DNA from: Pseudomonas sp. 8AS
GTDB lineage: Bacteria > Pseudomonadota > Gammaproteobacteria > Pseudomonadales > Pseudomonadaceae
Direction of reading: 5' to 3'
Length of the DNA: 64,000 nucleotides
Assembly: GCF_902506505.1 (NCBI RefSeq)
Contig: NZ_LR733406.1
Span: forward strand, 3,241,679-3,305,678
Below the pieces are notes generated by a model. It was not told where the DNA came from. It did not search any database and was given only the letters and a program-made list of their open reading frames with translations. The position numbers and the translations under genes were made by a program. Numbering within the stretch: position 1 is the stretch's first letter; every line of letters begins with the position of its first letter. Of the stretch, positions 40,635 through 48,774 are shown in pieces.

Positions 40635-41579
40635 ATGCACGCCCTGCCCACGCAACCCGGCATCCGCGTCAGCCTCGCCGAGCTGATCGAGATGCGTCAC
40701 CGCGTGCGCGAGGTGCAGCTGTTCTCCACCCCGGCGCGGCGCAGCCCGCTGATCGGCCTGCACCACTCCAAGCTGCGCGGGCGCGGCGTCGACTTCGACC
40801 AGGTGCGCGTCTACCAGCCCGGCGACGACGTGCGCAGCATCGACTGGCGCGTCACCGCGCGCACCCAGGAACCGCACACCAAGCTGTTCCACGAGGAGCG
40901 CGAGCGGCCGATCTTCATCATGGTCGAGCAGAGCCGGCGGCTGTTCTTCGGCTCCGCCCTGCAGTTCAAGTCGGTGCTGGCCGCCCAGGCGGCCAGCCTG
41001 TTCGGCTGGGCCGCGCTGACCCACAACGACCGCATCGGCGGCCTGGTGTTCGGCGACCACGAACACCACGAGATCAAGCCGCGGCGCAGCAAACACAGCC
41101 TGCTGCAACTGCTCAACCGCCTGGCGCGGGCCAACCAGGCCCTGCACAGCGAAATGCAGAACGGCCGCGACGGCTTCGGCCTGGCCCTGCGCCGAGCACG
41201 CGAGGTGCTGCGCCCAGGCAGCCTGGCGATCATCCTGTGCGACGAGCGCGCCCTCAGCGATGCCGCCGAGCAGCAGCTGACCCTGCTCGCCCGGCACACC
41301 GACCTGCTCCTGCTGCCGGTTTCCGACCCGCTCGACCACGCCCTGCCGGCGGCCGGCCTGCTGCGTTTCTTCGAGCACGGCGCGCAGCTTGAACTGGACA
41401 CCCACAACCCCGAACTGCGCAGCGCCTACCACGCCCTCGGCGAACAGCGCCGCGCACGCTGGCAGCGCCTGGCGCAGAAACTCGGCGTGCCGCTGCTGCC
41501 GCTGTCCACCGCCGGCGAACTGATCAGCCAGCTGCGCGAACAGCTGAACGGCCTGCAACGCCCGGGGAAACGCCCGTGA
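40635..41579 (+). CDS. DUF58 protein
   Basis: 314 residues with the DUF58 signature YQPGDDVRSIDWRVTARTQE and a VWA-like core (IFIMVEQSRRLFFGS). DUF58 proteins almost always accompany MoxR. The 38-bp gap from moxR and the 4-bp overlap with the next gene (ATGA-type) indicate one mRNA. Cytoplasmic; its role is probably to deliver or regulate the MoxR ATPase. No enzymatic motif. Confidence 0.92.
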   Translation: MHALPTQPGIRVSLAELIEMRHRVREVQLFSTPARRSPLIGLHHSKLRGRGVDFDQVRVYQPGDDVRSIDWRVTARTQEPHTKLFHEERERPIFIMVEQSRRLFFGSALQFKSVLAAQAASLFGWAALTHNDRIGGLVFGDHEHHEIKPRRSKHSLLQLLNRLARANQALHSEMQNGRDGFGLALRRAREVLRPGSLAIILCDERALSDAAEQQLTLLARHTDLLLLPVSDPLDHALPAAGLLRFFEHGAQLELDTHNPELRSAYHALGEQRRARWQRLAQKLGVPLLPLSTAGELISQLREQLNGLQRPGKRP

Positions 41580-42070
41580 ACCCGCTCGACCAGCTGCAAC
41601 CGACCATCGCCCCGCCGCCCGTCGCCTGGTGGCCGCCGGCGCCCGGCTGGTGGCTGCTGGCCGTGCTGCTGCCGCTGCTGCTCTGGGGCCTGTGGCAGCT
41701 GCGCCGCCACCTGCCGAAGCTCAAGCGCCAGCAACAGGCCGAACAGCCGCTCGACCCGCTGCGCCTGGCCGCCCTGAGCGAGCTGGCCGCGCTGCGCAAG
41801 CCCTACGACGGCGCCCCCGCCGGGCCCTGGCTGCAGCAGCTGAATGCCCTGCTCAAGCGCCTGTGCCGCGCCCACTATCCGCAGGACCACAGCCATACCC
41901 TGAGCGGGCGCGCCTGGCTGGCCTTTCTCGACAACCGCTGCCCGGCCGCCGGCCTGACCCGCTACATGGTGCTGGTGGAAGGCAGCTACCGCGCCGGCTG
42001 CACCCTGGACGACAAGGCCATCGCCGGCCTCAACCAGGCCGTCGACACCTGGATTCGCAAGCATGTTTGA
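41576..42070 (+). CDS. DUF4381 membrane protein
   Basis: 164 residues: MNPLDQLQPTIAPPPVAWWP and a single transmembrane helix (about 25-47), then a cytoplasmic helical domain. This is DUF4381, the small membrane member of MoxR/Bat operons. It overlaps both neighbours by a few bases, so expression is coupled. Likely structural partner of the BatA/BatB complex; function unproven. Confidence 0.88.
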   Translation: MNPLDQLQPTIAPPPVAWWPPAPGWWLLAVLLPLLLWGLWQLRRHLPKLKRQQQAEQPLDPLRLAALSELAALRKPYDGAPAGPWLQQLNALLKRLCRAHYPQDHSHTLSGRAWLAFLDNRCPAAGLTRYMVLVEGSYRAGCTLDDKAIAGLNQAVDTWIRKHV

Positions 42071-43082
42071 GTTCGCCTGGCCCTGGGCCTTCCTCCTCGC
42101 CCCGCTGCCGTGGCTGCTGCGCCGGCTGCTGCCGGCCGCCGACAGCGGCGAGGCGGCGCTGAAAGTCAGCTTCCTCGCCGAGCTGGAAGGCCTCAGCGGC
42201 CGCCGCGCCCGCGCCAGCCTGCCGGCCTGGCGCCAGCAGGCTCCGTTCGCCCTGCTCTGGCTGTTGCTGCTGGTGGCCACGGCCCGCCCGGAATGGGTCG
42301 GCGAACCGCTGCCGCTGCCGGCCAGCGGCCGCGACCTGCTGCTGGCGGTGGACGTTTCCGGCTCCATGGAACAGAGCGACATGCAGTGGGACGGCGAGGA
42401 CGTGTCGCGCCTGGAGCTGGTCAAGCGGCTGTTCGGCGACTTCATCGAGCAGCGCCAGGGCGACCGCGTCGGCCTGATCCTGTTCGGCAGCCAGGCCTAC
42501 CTGCAGTCGCCGCTGACCTTCGACCGCCACACCGTGCGGGTCTGGCTGGACGAGGCGCTGATCAATATCGCCGGGCCGCAGACCGCCATCGGCGATGCCA
42601 TCGGCCTGGCGGTCAAGCGCCTGCGCCAGCGCCCGGCCGACAGCCGGGTGCTGATACTGATCACCGACGGCGCCAACAACGGCGGCGAGATCGAACCGCG
42701 CACCGCCGCGCGTCTGGCCGCCGAGGAACAGGTGAAGATCTACACCATCGGCATCGGCGCCGATCCGCAGCCGGGCGGGCTGATGGGCATGCTCGGCATC
42801 AGCCCGGGCATCGAGCTGGACGAAGCCAGCCTGATCGACATCGCCGAGCAGACCGGCGGCAGCTACTTCCGCGCGCGCAGCAGCGAGGAACTGCAGGACA
42901 TCCAGGCGGCCCTCGACCGCCTCGAACCGGCCGCCCAGCAGCCTACCCGCGCCCGCCCGGCACTGGCCCTGTACGGCTGGCCGCTCGGCGCGGCGCTGCT
43001 GCTCAGCCTGCTGCTGGTGGCCCATGAACTGTGGCCGCACGGCCTGCAACAGCTGCGCCGGCGCCTGCGGAGGACCGCCTGA
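42063..43082 (+). CDS. BatA-like VWA-domain membrane protein
   Basis: 339 residues: an N-terminal membrane segment (about 5-23), a second (about 60-78), a VWA domain (about 85-290) with an intact MIDAS DVSGSMEQSDMQWDG, and a C-terminal helix (about 305-330). BatA proteins bind metal through the MIDAS and are thought to present targets to MoxR. Overlaps the previous gene by 8 bp and shares its stop with the start of the next. Confidence 0.92.
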   Translation: MFEFAWPWAFLLAPLPWLLRRLLPAADSGEAALKVSFLAELEGLSGRRARASLPAWRQQAPFALLWLLLLVATARPEWVGEPLPLPASGRDLLLAVDVSGSMEQSDMQWDGEDVSRLELVKRLFGDFIEQRQGDRVGLILFGSQAYLQSPLTFDRHTVRVWLDEALINIAGPQTAIGDAIGLAVKRLRQRPADSRVLILITDGANNGGEIEPRTAARLAAEEQVKIYTIGIGADPQPGGLMGMLGISPGIELDEASLIDIAEQTGGSYFRARSSEELQDIQAALDRLEPAAQQPTRARPALALYGWPLGAALLLSLLLVAHELWPHGLQQLRRRLRRTA

Positions 43083-44875
43083 TGGAGCTCGCCGCCCTCT
43101 GGCCACACTGGCTGCGCCCCTGGAGCCTGCTGCTGGTGCCGCCGTGCGCCTGGCTGCTGTGGCAGCTGTGGCACCGCGAACGGCGCAGCGGGCGCTGGCA
43201 GCTGCTGCTGCCCGCGCTGTTCCAGGCCGCGCTGCTCACCGGCGGCCGCACCCGGCAGAACCGTCTGCCGTGGATCGCCCTCGGCCTCGCCTGGCTGCTG
43301 GCCGTGCTGGCCCTGCTCGGCCCCAGCTGGCAGCGCGTCGAACAGGCCAGCCAGAAGCGCGCCGACCCGCTGGTGGTGGTGCTCGAACTGACCCCGGCGA
43401 TGCTCGCCGGGGATGCCGCGCCGGACCGCCTGAGCCAGGCCAGGCGCAAGCTGCTCGACCTGCTGCGCGCGCGCCAGGATGCGCAGACCGCCATCCTGGT
43501 GTATGCCGGCAGCGCGCATACCCTGGTGCCGCTGTCCGACGATCTGGCCACCGCCAGCAACCTGCTGGATGCGCTCAAGCCGTCGATCATGCCGCAGCCC
43601 GGGCGCCGCGCCGACCTGGCCATGGCCAAGGCCGTCGCCCTGCTCGAACAGGGCGCCCTGGGCCGCGGCCGCCTGCTGCTGATCACCAGCGCCCTGAGCG
43701 ACGAGGAACGCCAGGGCATCCGCCAGGCCCTGGGCCAGCGCAGCGAGCAGCTGCGCATCCTCGGCATCGGCACGGCCCAGGGCGCGCCGATCCTCGGCGA
43801 GAACGGCAGCTTCCTCAAGGATGCCCAGGGCGCCATCCTCCTGCCGCGCCTGGACGGCGCCGGGCTCCGGCGCTTTGCCGGCGAACTGGGCGGCCAGTAC
43901 CGCCAGGCCAGCCTGGACGACCGCGACCTGCGCGGCCTCGGCCTGCTCGACGGCCCGCAGGCCCTGCGTGAGGATGGCGAGCCGACCCTGCTCACGGCCT
44001 GGGCCGACCAGGGCCACTGGCTGCTGCTGCCGCTGTTGCTGCTGGCCGCCTGCGCCGGGCGCCGCGGCTGGCTGTTCGGCCTGCCGCTCCTGCTGCTGGC
44101 CCTGCCGCAACCCAGCTACGCCTTCGAACTGCGCGACCTGTGGCTGCGCCCGGACCAGCAAGGCCAGCGCCTGCTGCAGGCAGACAAGCCCAGGGAAGCC
44201 GCCGAGCGCTTCACCGACCCGCAGTGGCAGGGCGAAGCCCTGTATCGCGCCGGCGACTACCCCGCCGCCGCCGAACGTTTCGCCCTGAGCGACAGCGCCA
44301 GTGCCCACTACAACCGCGGTAATGCCCTGGCCAAGAGCAACGAACTGGAGGCCGCGCTGGATGCCTACGACCAGGCCCTGGAGCAGCAACCCGACCTGCA
44401 GGTGGCGCAGCAGAACAAGGCGCTGATCGAGCAGCTGCTGCAACAGCAGAAGCAGCAACAGCAACAACAACAGCAGCAAGCCGACCAGCAGAACCAGCAG
44501 AACCAGCAGTCGCAGGATCAGGGCGGCGAGTCGGCGCCATCCAGCGCTGCCGGTCAGCCGCAGGCCGAACCCCGCGACCAGCAGGAGCAGGACGACGGCA
44601 GCGAGTCCAGCCAGGCCAAGGCCGCCGAGCCGAACCCAGCCGGCGAGCCGCAGGCCGCCGATCAGCCGGCGCAACCGGGGCCAGCCGAGGGCGAGAAACC
44701 CGAACCGGCCAACGACCCGCGCGACGCCGCCCAGGCCGCTGCCGAACCGGCCCTGGGCGGCGAACAGCGCGACGCCCTGGAACAGTGGCTGCGGCAGATC
44801 CCGGACGAGCCGGGCGAACTGCTGCGGCGCAAATTCCTCTATGAACAGCAACAGCGTCAGGAACAGTCTCGATGA
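43082..44875 (+). CDS. BatB-like VWA protein fused to a TPR domain
   Basis: 597 residues from the ATG at 43082, overlapping the batA stop. Membrane segments (about 15-30, 60-80 and 310-345) flank a VWA domain whose MIDAS is degenerate (VVVLELTPAMLAGD instead of DxSxS), so metal binding is doubtful. After that a TPR region (about 350-450) ends in a long Gln-rich stretch (about 452-480, nine consecutive Gln), followed by an acidic Pro/Glu/Ala-rich tail. The VWA-TPR fusion is the standard BatB/BatC form in pseudomonads. Part of the MoxR complex. Confidence 0.9.
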   Translation: MELAALWPHWLRPWSLLLVPPCAWLLWQLWHRERRSGRWQLLLPALFQAALLTGGRTRQNRLPWIALGLAWLLAVLALLGPSWQRVEQASQKRADPLVVVLELTPAMLAGDAAPDRLSQARRKLLDLLRARQDAQTAILVYAGSAHTLVPLSDDLATASNLLDALKPSIMPQPGRRADLAMAKAVALLEQGALGRGRLLLITSALSDEERQGIRQALGQRSEQLRILGIGTAQGAPILGENGSFLKDAQGAILLPRLDGAGLRRFAGELGGQYRQASLDDRDLRGLGLLDGPQALREDGEPTLLTAWADQGHWLLLPLLLLAACAGRRGWLFGLPLLLLALPQPSYAFELRDLWLRPDQQGQRLLQADKPREAAERFTDPQWQGEALYRAGDYPAAAERFALSDSASAHYNRGNALAKSNELEAALDAYDQALEQQPDLQVAQQNKALIEQLLQQQKQQQQQQQQQADQQNQQNQQSQDQGGESAPSSAAGQPQAEPRDQQEQDDGSESSQAKAAEPNPAGEPQAADQPAQPGPAEGEKPEPANDPRDAAQAAAEPALGGEQRDALEQWLRQIPDEPGELLRRKFLYEQQQRQEQSR

Positions 44876-46512
44876 GCCGCCTGCTTTGCGCCCTCCTTCT
44901 CAGCCTCTTCGCCCTGCAGGCCGGCGCCGCCAGCCTCACCGCCACGGTCGACCGCGCCCGTCTGAGCGAAGGCGAAAGCCTCGACCTGACCCTCGAATCG
45001 GATGATGTCACGGTGTTCGGCAAGCCCGATCTGGCGCCCCTGGAACCGCTGTTCGAAGTGGTCAGCACGCGCCAGGAAAACCGCCTGGCCACCTTCAACG
45101 GCAAGACCCAGGCCACCACCCGCTGGATCGTCACCCTGCTGCCGCGACAGAGCGGCTACGTGGTGATCCCGCCGCTGAAGCTGGGCGACGCCAGCAGCCA
45201 GGCCATCACCCTGCAGATCCTCAAGGGCAACGGCGGCGACGCCAACGGCAAGCTGGCACCGATCTTCATCGACGCCAGCCTGGACCAGGAAAGCGTCTAC
45301 GTGCAGGCCCAGGCGGTGCTGACCCTGCGCATCTACCACTCGGTGTCGCTGTACCCCGACAGCATCAGCCTGACCCAGCTGAGCATCGCCGATGCCCGGG
45401 TCGAGCAGCTCGGCGAGCCACGCACCTACGAGAAGGCCATCAACGGCGTGCGCCACGGCGTGATCGAGGTGCGCTACGCGATCTTCCCGCAGAAGAGCGG
45501 TGAGCTGAGCATTCCCTCGCAGCTGTTCAGCGCCACCCCGGTGGAGCGCTCCAGCAGCGACGACTACAACCCGTTCGGCCCGCGCCCCGGGCGCCTGACG
45601 CGGGTCAAGTCGCCGGCGATTCCACTGACGGTGAAGGCCAAGCCGGCCAGCTACCCGAGCGATGCGCCCTGGCTGCCGGCCCGCGCCATCAGCCTGAGCG
45701 AGGCCTGGAACCCGGAGCCGGACAAACTGCGGGTCGGCGACTCCCTGACCCGCAGCATCCTGCTGCGCGCCGAAGGCCTGTCCAGCGCCCAGCTGCCGCC
45801 GCTGCCGCAGAGCCAGAGCGAAGGCCTGCGCCGTTATCCGGACCAGCCGCTGCTGAACAACGAGAACAGCGAACGCGGCCTGCTCGGCAGCCGCGAAGAG
45901 CGCGAAGCGCTGGTGGCCAACCGCAGCGGCCGGATCAGCCTGCCCGCCGTCGAGCTGGTGTGGTGGAACACCGCCGAAGACCGCCTGGAGCGCACCAGCC
46001 TGCCGGCGCGGACCCTGGAAGTGGCCAGCAACCCGGCCCTGGAGGCCGAGGCCCCGGTCGATAGCCCGGCGCCGCTGCCGAGCGCCGATGCGCCGCCGCT
46101 GTGGGCCTGGCAGCTGGCCTGCGCCCTGCTGGCCGGCACCACCCTGCTCGGCTTCGGCCTGTGGTGGCGGGCCCGGCGCCAGCCGGCGATCCTGCCCACG
46201 GCGCAGACCGGCCCCAGCCCGCGCACCCTGCTCGACGACCTCAAGCGCGCCTGCCTGGCCAACGACAGCCAGGCCACCCGCCAGGCCCTGGATGCCTGGG
46301 CCCGCCAGCAACCGGAAACCCTGGCCGACATGGCCGCCCGCTTCGTGCCGCTGTCCGAGGCGCTGGATGAACTGAATGGCGCGCTGTACAGCGAGAGCGG
46401 CCAGTACTGGCAGGGCGAAGACCTGTGGAAGGCGATCCGCAGCCTGCCGGCCCCGGAAACACCGAGCGGCCAGCAGGAACCGAGCCCGCTGCCACCGCTG
46501 TACCCACGCTGA
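44872..46512 (+). CDS. BatD-like membrane protein
   Basis: 546 residues: Sec signal peptide ending AGA, repeated Ig-like beta modules (ASLTATVDRARLSEGESLDL and later STRQENRLATFNGKT), a transmembrane helix (about 406-428) and a cytoplasmic tail. BatD is the oxygen-tolerance-family partner of the Bat complex, facing the periplasm. It overlaps the previous gene by 4 bp, so the MoxR-to-BatD set is one transcription unit. Confidence 0.9.
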   Translation: MSRLLCALLLSLFALQAGAASLTATVDRARLSEGESLDLTLESDDVTVFGKPDLAPLEPLFEVVSTRQENRLATFNGKTQATTRWIVTLLPRQSGYVVIPPLKLGDASSQAITLQILKGNGGDANGKLAPIFIDASLDQESVYVQAQAVLTLRIYHSVSLYPDSISLTQLSIADARVEQLGEPRTYEKAINGVRHGVIEVRYAIFPQKSGELSIPSQLFSATPVERSSSDDYNPFGPRPGRLTRVKSPAIPLTVKAKPASYPSDAPWLPARAISLSEAWNPEPDKLRVGDSLTRSILLRAEGLSSAQLPPLPQSQSEGLRRYPDQPLLNNENSERGLLGSREEREALVANRSGRISLPAVELVWWNTAEDRLERTSLPARTLEVASNPALEAEAPVDSPAPLPSADAPPLWAWQLACALLAGTTLLGFGLWWRARRQPAILPTAQTGPSPRTLLDDLKRACLANDSQATRQALDAWARQQPETLADMAARFVPLSEALDELNGALYSESGQYWQGEDLWKAIRSLPAPETPSGQQEPSPLPPLYPR

Positions 46513-46530
46513 CTGATCGAGGAATCAAAG

Positions 46531-47148
46531 ATGACGCTCAAGGAAGAGCTGGCGGCCTTCTACCGCCGCTGCGGCTTCAGCGACACCGCCGACCGCCAGG
46601 CCTGCACCGTGCCGGTCTATACCGGCTGCCTGCTGGTGCCGCTGCCGAATATCGAAACCCGCCACCGCTACCTCAAGTACCACGACCTGCACCATATCGT
46701 GACCGGCTACAGCACCGGGCGCATCGGCGAGGGCGAAGTCAGCGCCTGGGAGCTGGGCACCGGCTCGATGCTCAATTCGCCGCTGCTCGGCACCATGAAC
46801 CTGATCGCCCTCTCCACCGGCCTGGTGCTGCAGCCCAGGCGCATGTGGCGCGCCTTTCGCCGTGGCTGCCGCAGCCGCAACCTCTACCCGCAAGCCATGC
46901 GCACGCAGATCGACAGCGAGCACTGGCCCGACCTGCCCGCCCTGCGCCAGGAACTGCTGGAGAGCCGCCGCGATCCCTTGCCGTCAGCCATGCGCAGCAT
47001 CGAATTCGGCGCCTACGCGGCCACAGCCATGCTCATCCACGCGCTGATCGCCATCCCCGCCGTCTGCACCCGCGTGGTGACCGATATCGGCCTGGGCTAC
47101 AGCCTCTTCCAAGTGATCAAGCCAGCCAAACGCAACGACCTGTACTGA
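46531..47148 (+). CDS. Coq4-like protein at the end of the Bat operon
   Basis: 205 residues. The Coq4 signature is visible: LKYHDLHHIVTGYSTGRIGE, with the HDxxH-type metal site and a downstream Glu, and VSAWELGTGSML. Eukaryotic COQ4 acts in ubiquinone biosynthesis (oxidative decarboxylation of the quinone ring), but bacterial Pseudomonas normally use Ubi proteins. A bacterial Coq4-like protein here is unusual in setting. It begins 18 bp after batD on the same strand, with a GAGG-type ribosome site, so it is probably co-transcribed. Biochemical role unknown. Confidence 0.72.
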   Translation: MTLKEELAAFYRRCGFSDTADRQACTVPVYTGCLLVPLPNIETRHRYLKYHDLHHIVTGYSTGRIGEGEVSAWELGTGSMLNSPLLGTMNLIALSTGLVLQPRRMWRAFRRGCRSRNLYPQAMRTQIDSEHWPDLPALRQELLESRRDPLPSAMRSIEFGAYAATAMLIHALIAIPAVCTRVVTDIGLGYSLFQVIKPAKRNDLY

Positions 47149-47166
47149 ACACAAGGAAAGCCGCCG

Positions 47167-47675
47167 ATGAGCAACCTCAACAGCGTGGAACTCAAGACCC
47201 TGGTGCCCGCCAAGAACCTGTTCACGATCTTTTGGACTAGAGCCAGACAAGGCAAAAACAGGCGAGGAAGCGCAGTTTACGAGCTGTAAATGAGCATTCC
47301 GAGCCTGTTTTTAACGCGGTATGGCCGACGGCCAAGAGATCGTGAACAGGTTCTAAGGACTTCGCCCGCACCCAGGACTTCTACCAGGCCCTGGGTTTCA
47401 GCCTGCCCTGGAGCGACGACAACCTGGCCTACCTGCGCCACGGCAACTGCAGCTTCCTGCTGCAGAACTTCTATGTGCGCGAACAGGCGGAGAACTTCGT
47501 CATGCACCTGCTGGTGGAGGATGTGGATGCCTGGCACCGCCACCTGAGCGAGTCGGGCCTGACCGAACGCTTTGCCGTGCGCATGGGCGACCTTGTCGAC
47601 CAACCCTGGGGGATGCGGGAATTCGTACTGTTCGACCCGAGCGGGGTGCTCTGGCATATCGCGCAGAATATCTAG
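47167..47675 (+). pseudogene. VOC-family gene disrupted by a structured repeat element
   Basis: The reading frame begins MSNLNSVELKTLVPAK at 47167 and resumes at 47358 as DFARTQDFYQALGF, ending DPSGVLWHIAQNI. Removing the insertion (47215-47357, including one copy of the AAG duplication) restores a 121-residue VOC/bleomycin-resistance-like protein in frame. With the insertion the frame stops at 47287-47289 after 40 codons. The original protein would be a small cytoplasmic metal-dependent or ligand-binding VOC protein. Confidence 0.88.
47215..47354. mobile_element. Structured MITE-like repeat, copy 1 (inserted in the VOC gene)
   Basis: 140 bp between AAG duplications (47212-47214 and 47355-47357). 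The ends form 18-bp perfect inverted repeats counted with the flanking base pairs: AGAACCTGTTCACGATCT at 47213-47230 and its complement at 47337-47354. Inside is a nested fold: stem 47254-47263/47303-47312, a GA/GA pair, stem 47266-47269/47297-47300, and an apical hairpin TTTAC-GAGCT-GTAAA (47276-47290). No reading frame for a transposase. A second copy with different stem bases is at about 54148. Confidence 0.85.
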
Positions 47676-47746
47676 GGGCTGCCCGCCTCTGGACATATGC
47701 GGAGCTTGCCGAAAGGCTTAAGGACGAAAGTCGAGGGGCAGGAATC

Positions 47747-47932
47747 GGCCGATTCTGTTGAAAAAGTCCCGTCGCGATCTTTCTCCATGAAAGACCGTTA
47801 GCGACGTTGGAATCTGATTCACTGAGAAGACGGAGCTGTCCTGGTTTTTACGTAGCAACGCCGAAATCGGGCGATTTCTGAGCCACCGAAAAGCAGCTCT
47901 CTCAGAAAGCGACTTTTTCAACAGAATCGGCC
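47747..47932. mobile_element. MITE-like element with 22-bp perfect inverted ends
   Basis: 186 bp. Left end 47747-47768 and right end 47911-47932 are exact reverse complements; the core of each is GATTCTGTTGAAAAAGTC. The flanking GGCC can be read either as part of the ends or as a 4-bp palindromic target duplication. The interior (about 140 bp) has no gene. This end sequence resembles that of IS elements widespread in Pseudomonas, so it is probably a non-autonomous derivative. Confidence 0.85.
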
Positions 47933-47970
47933 AAAAGCAGTCATCAAGCGTCTAGGAACGCCGGAGTGAT

Positions 47971-48423
47971 TCACATCCGTGGCGGCCAGTTATGCGATTC
48001 GCCCTGGCAGTCTTTGCACCAGGCATACAGGGCGTCGTACATGATGAGGCCATGACGCAGCATTTCATGGTCGTCGCTGAAGGTCTTCGACAGTCCTAGT
48101 GAGATGGCATATAGCCCTGCCGACTGAGGAGTGAGATCAAGCCTTGAGGTATCGGCACCTCGCACAATCTGCGCCAGCTGCTGCAAGGCCGGATCGGCCA
48201 GTTGGTACTTCTTCAAGAACGCATCGAAGCTGCACAATTCGCCTTCATGAGTGAGTTCGACACCAGGGATATCGTAAGGCGTAGCGCCTTCCTCTCGCGC
48301 CAAACGCAGCACATCGCCACTCGGCACATAGAGAAACTCCGGCGCTGTGTCGATAAAGCGGGCGATCAGCCAAGGGCAGGCGATCCGGTCGATCTTCGGG
48401 CGTTCGCGGGTGACCCACTTCAT
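47971..48423 (-). CDS. ChrB C-terminal-like chromate resistance protein
   Basis: 150 residues resembling the C-terminal half of ChrB: DRIACPWLIARFIDTAPEFLYVP, given as DRIACPWLIARFIDT, and later DAFLKKYQLADPALQQL. Cys/His/Asp residues (IACPW, CKDC) may bind metal. It is the last gene of the chr operon, 14 bp after the rhodanese. It could be a stand-alone chromate-responsive or superoxide-related partner; the true role is not established. The N-terminal DNA-binding part of ChrB is absent. Confidence 0.82.
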   Translation of the reverse strand: MKWVTRERPKIDRIACPWLIARFIDTAPEFLYVPSGDVLRLAREEGATPYDIPGVELTHEGELCSFDAFLKKYQLADPALQQLAQIVRGADTSRLDLTPQSAGLYAISLGLSKTFSDDHEMLRHGLIMYDALYAWCKDCQGESHNWPPRM

Positions 48424-48437
48424 GCAGCACCTCCTGC

Positions 48438-48764
48438 CTATCGGGATAGGCTCCGGGTGGGCTGGCCAGCGCTGTGCCAGCCAGCAAAGCCATCGATTAA
48501 GTAGCGCGCATCCAGGCCCATGGCCTCCAGTGTGGCGGCGATGCCCTGGCTGATTTCATGCCCCTTGGCGCAATAGACAATCACTGGTCTGTCCCGTGGA
48601 ACCTGATCCTTCCAGGTGAATACTTCCTCGGGATCGCGCCAGTGTGCACCGGGGATTTCTGTGGCATCGGCAAGCCGAACGCTCGTGCGGCGTACATCCA
48701 GTAGGCTGAACGTCCGCCCTGCGGCCTGCCACTCAGCCAGTTCGCAGATCGATATTCGGCTCAT
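48438..48764 (-). CDS. Rhodanese-domain sulfurtransferase of the chromate operon
   Basis: 108 residues, a single rhodanese domain with active-site loop VYCAKGHE (the nucleophilic Cys near residue 69) and LLDVRRTSVRLADATEIPGA. Single-domain rhodaneses transfer sulfane sulfur. It lies 10 bp after chrA and 14 bp before the ChrB-C-like gene, so it is part of the operon. A role in chromate/sulfur stress is plausible because chromate competes with sulfate. Confidence 0.87.
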   Translation of the reverse strand: MSRISICELAEWQAAGRTFSLLDVRRTSVRLADATEIPGAHWRDPEEVFTWKDQVPRDRPVIVYCAKGHEISQGIAATLEAMGLDARYLIDGFAGWHSAGQPTRSLSR

Positions 48765-48774
48765 TTCCCACCTC

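Noticed and set aside
44440-44500. CAG/CAA-rich tract that could look like a short tandem repeat or CRISPR-like array
   Set aside because: It encodes the Gln-rich linker of the BatB-type protein; there are no repeat-spacer units.
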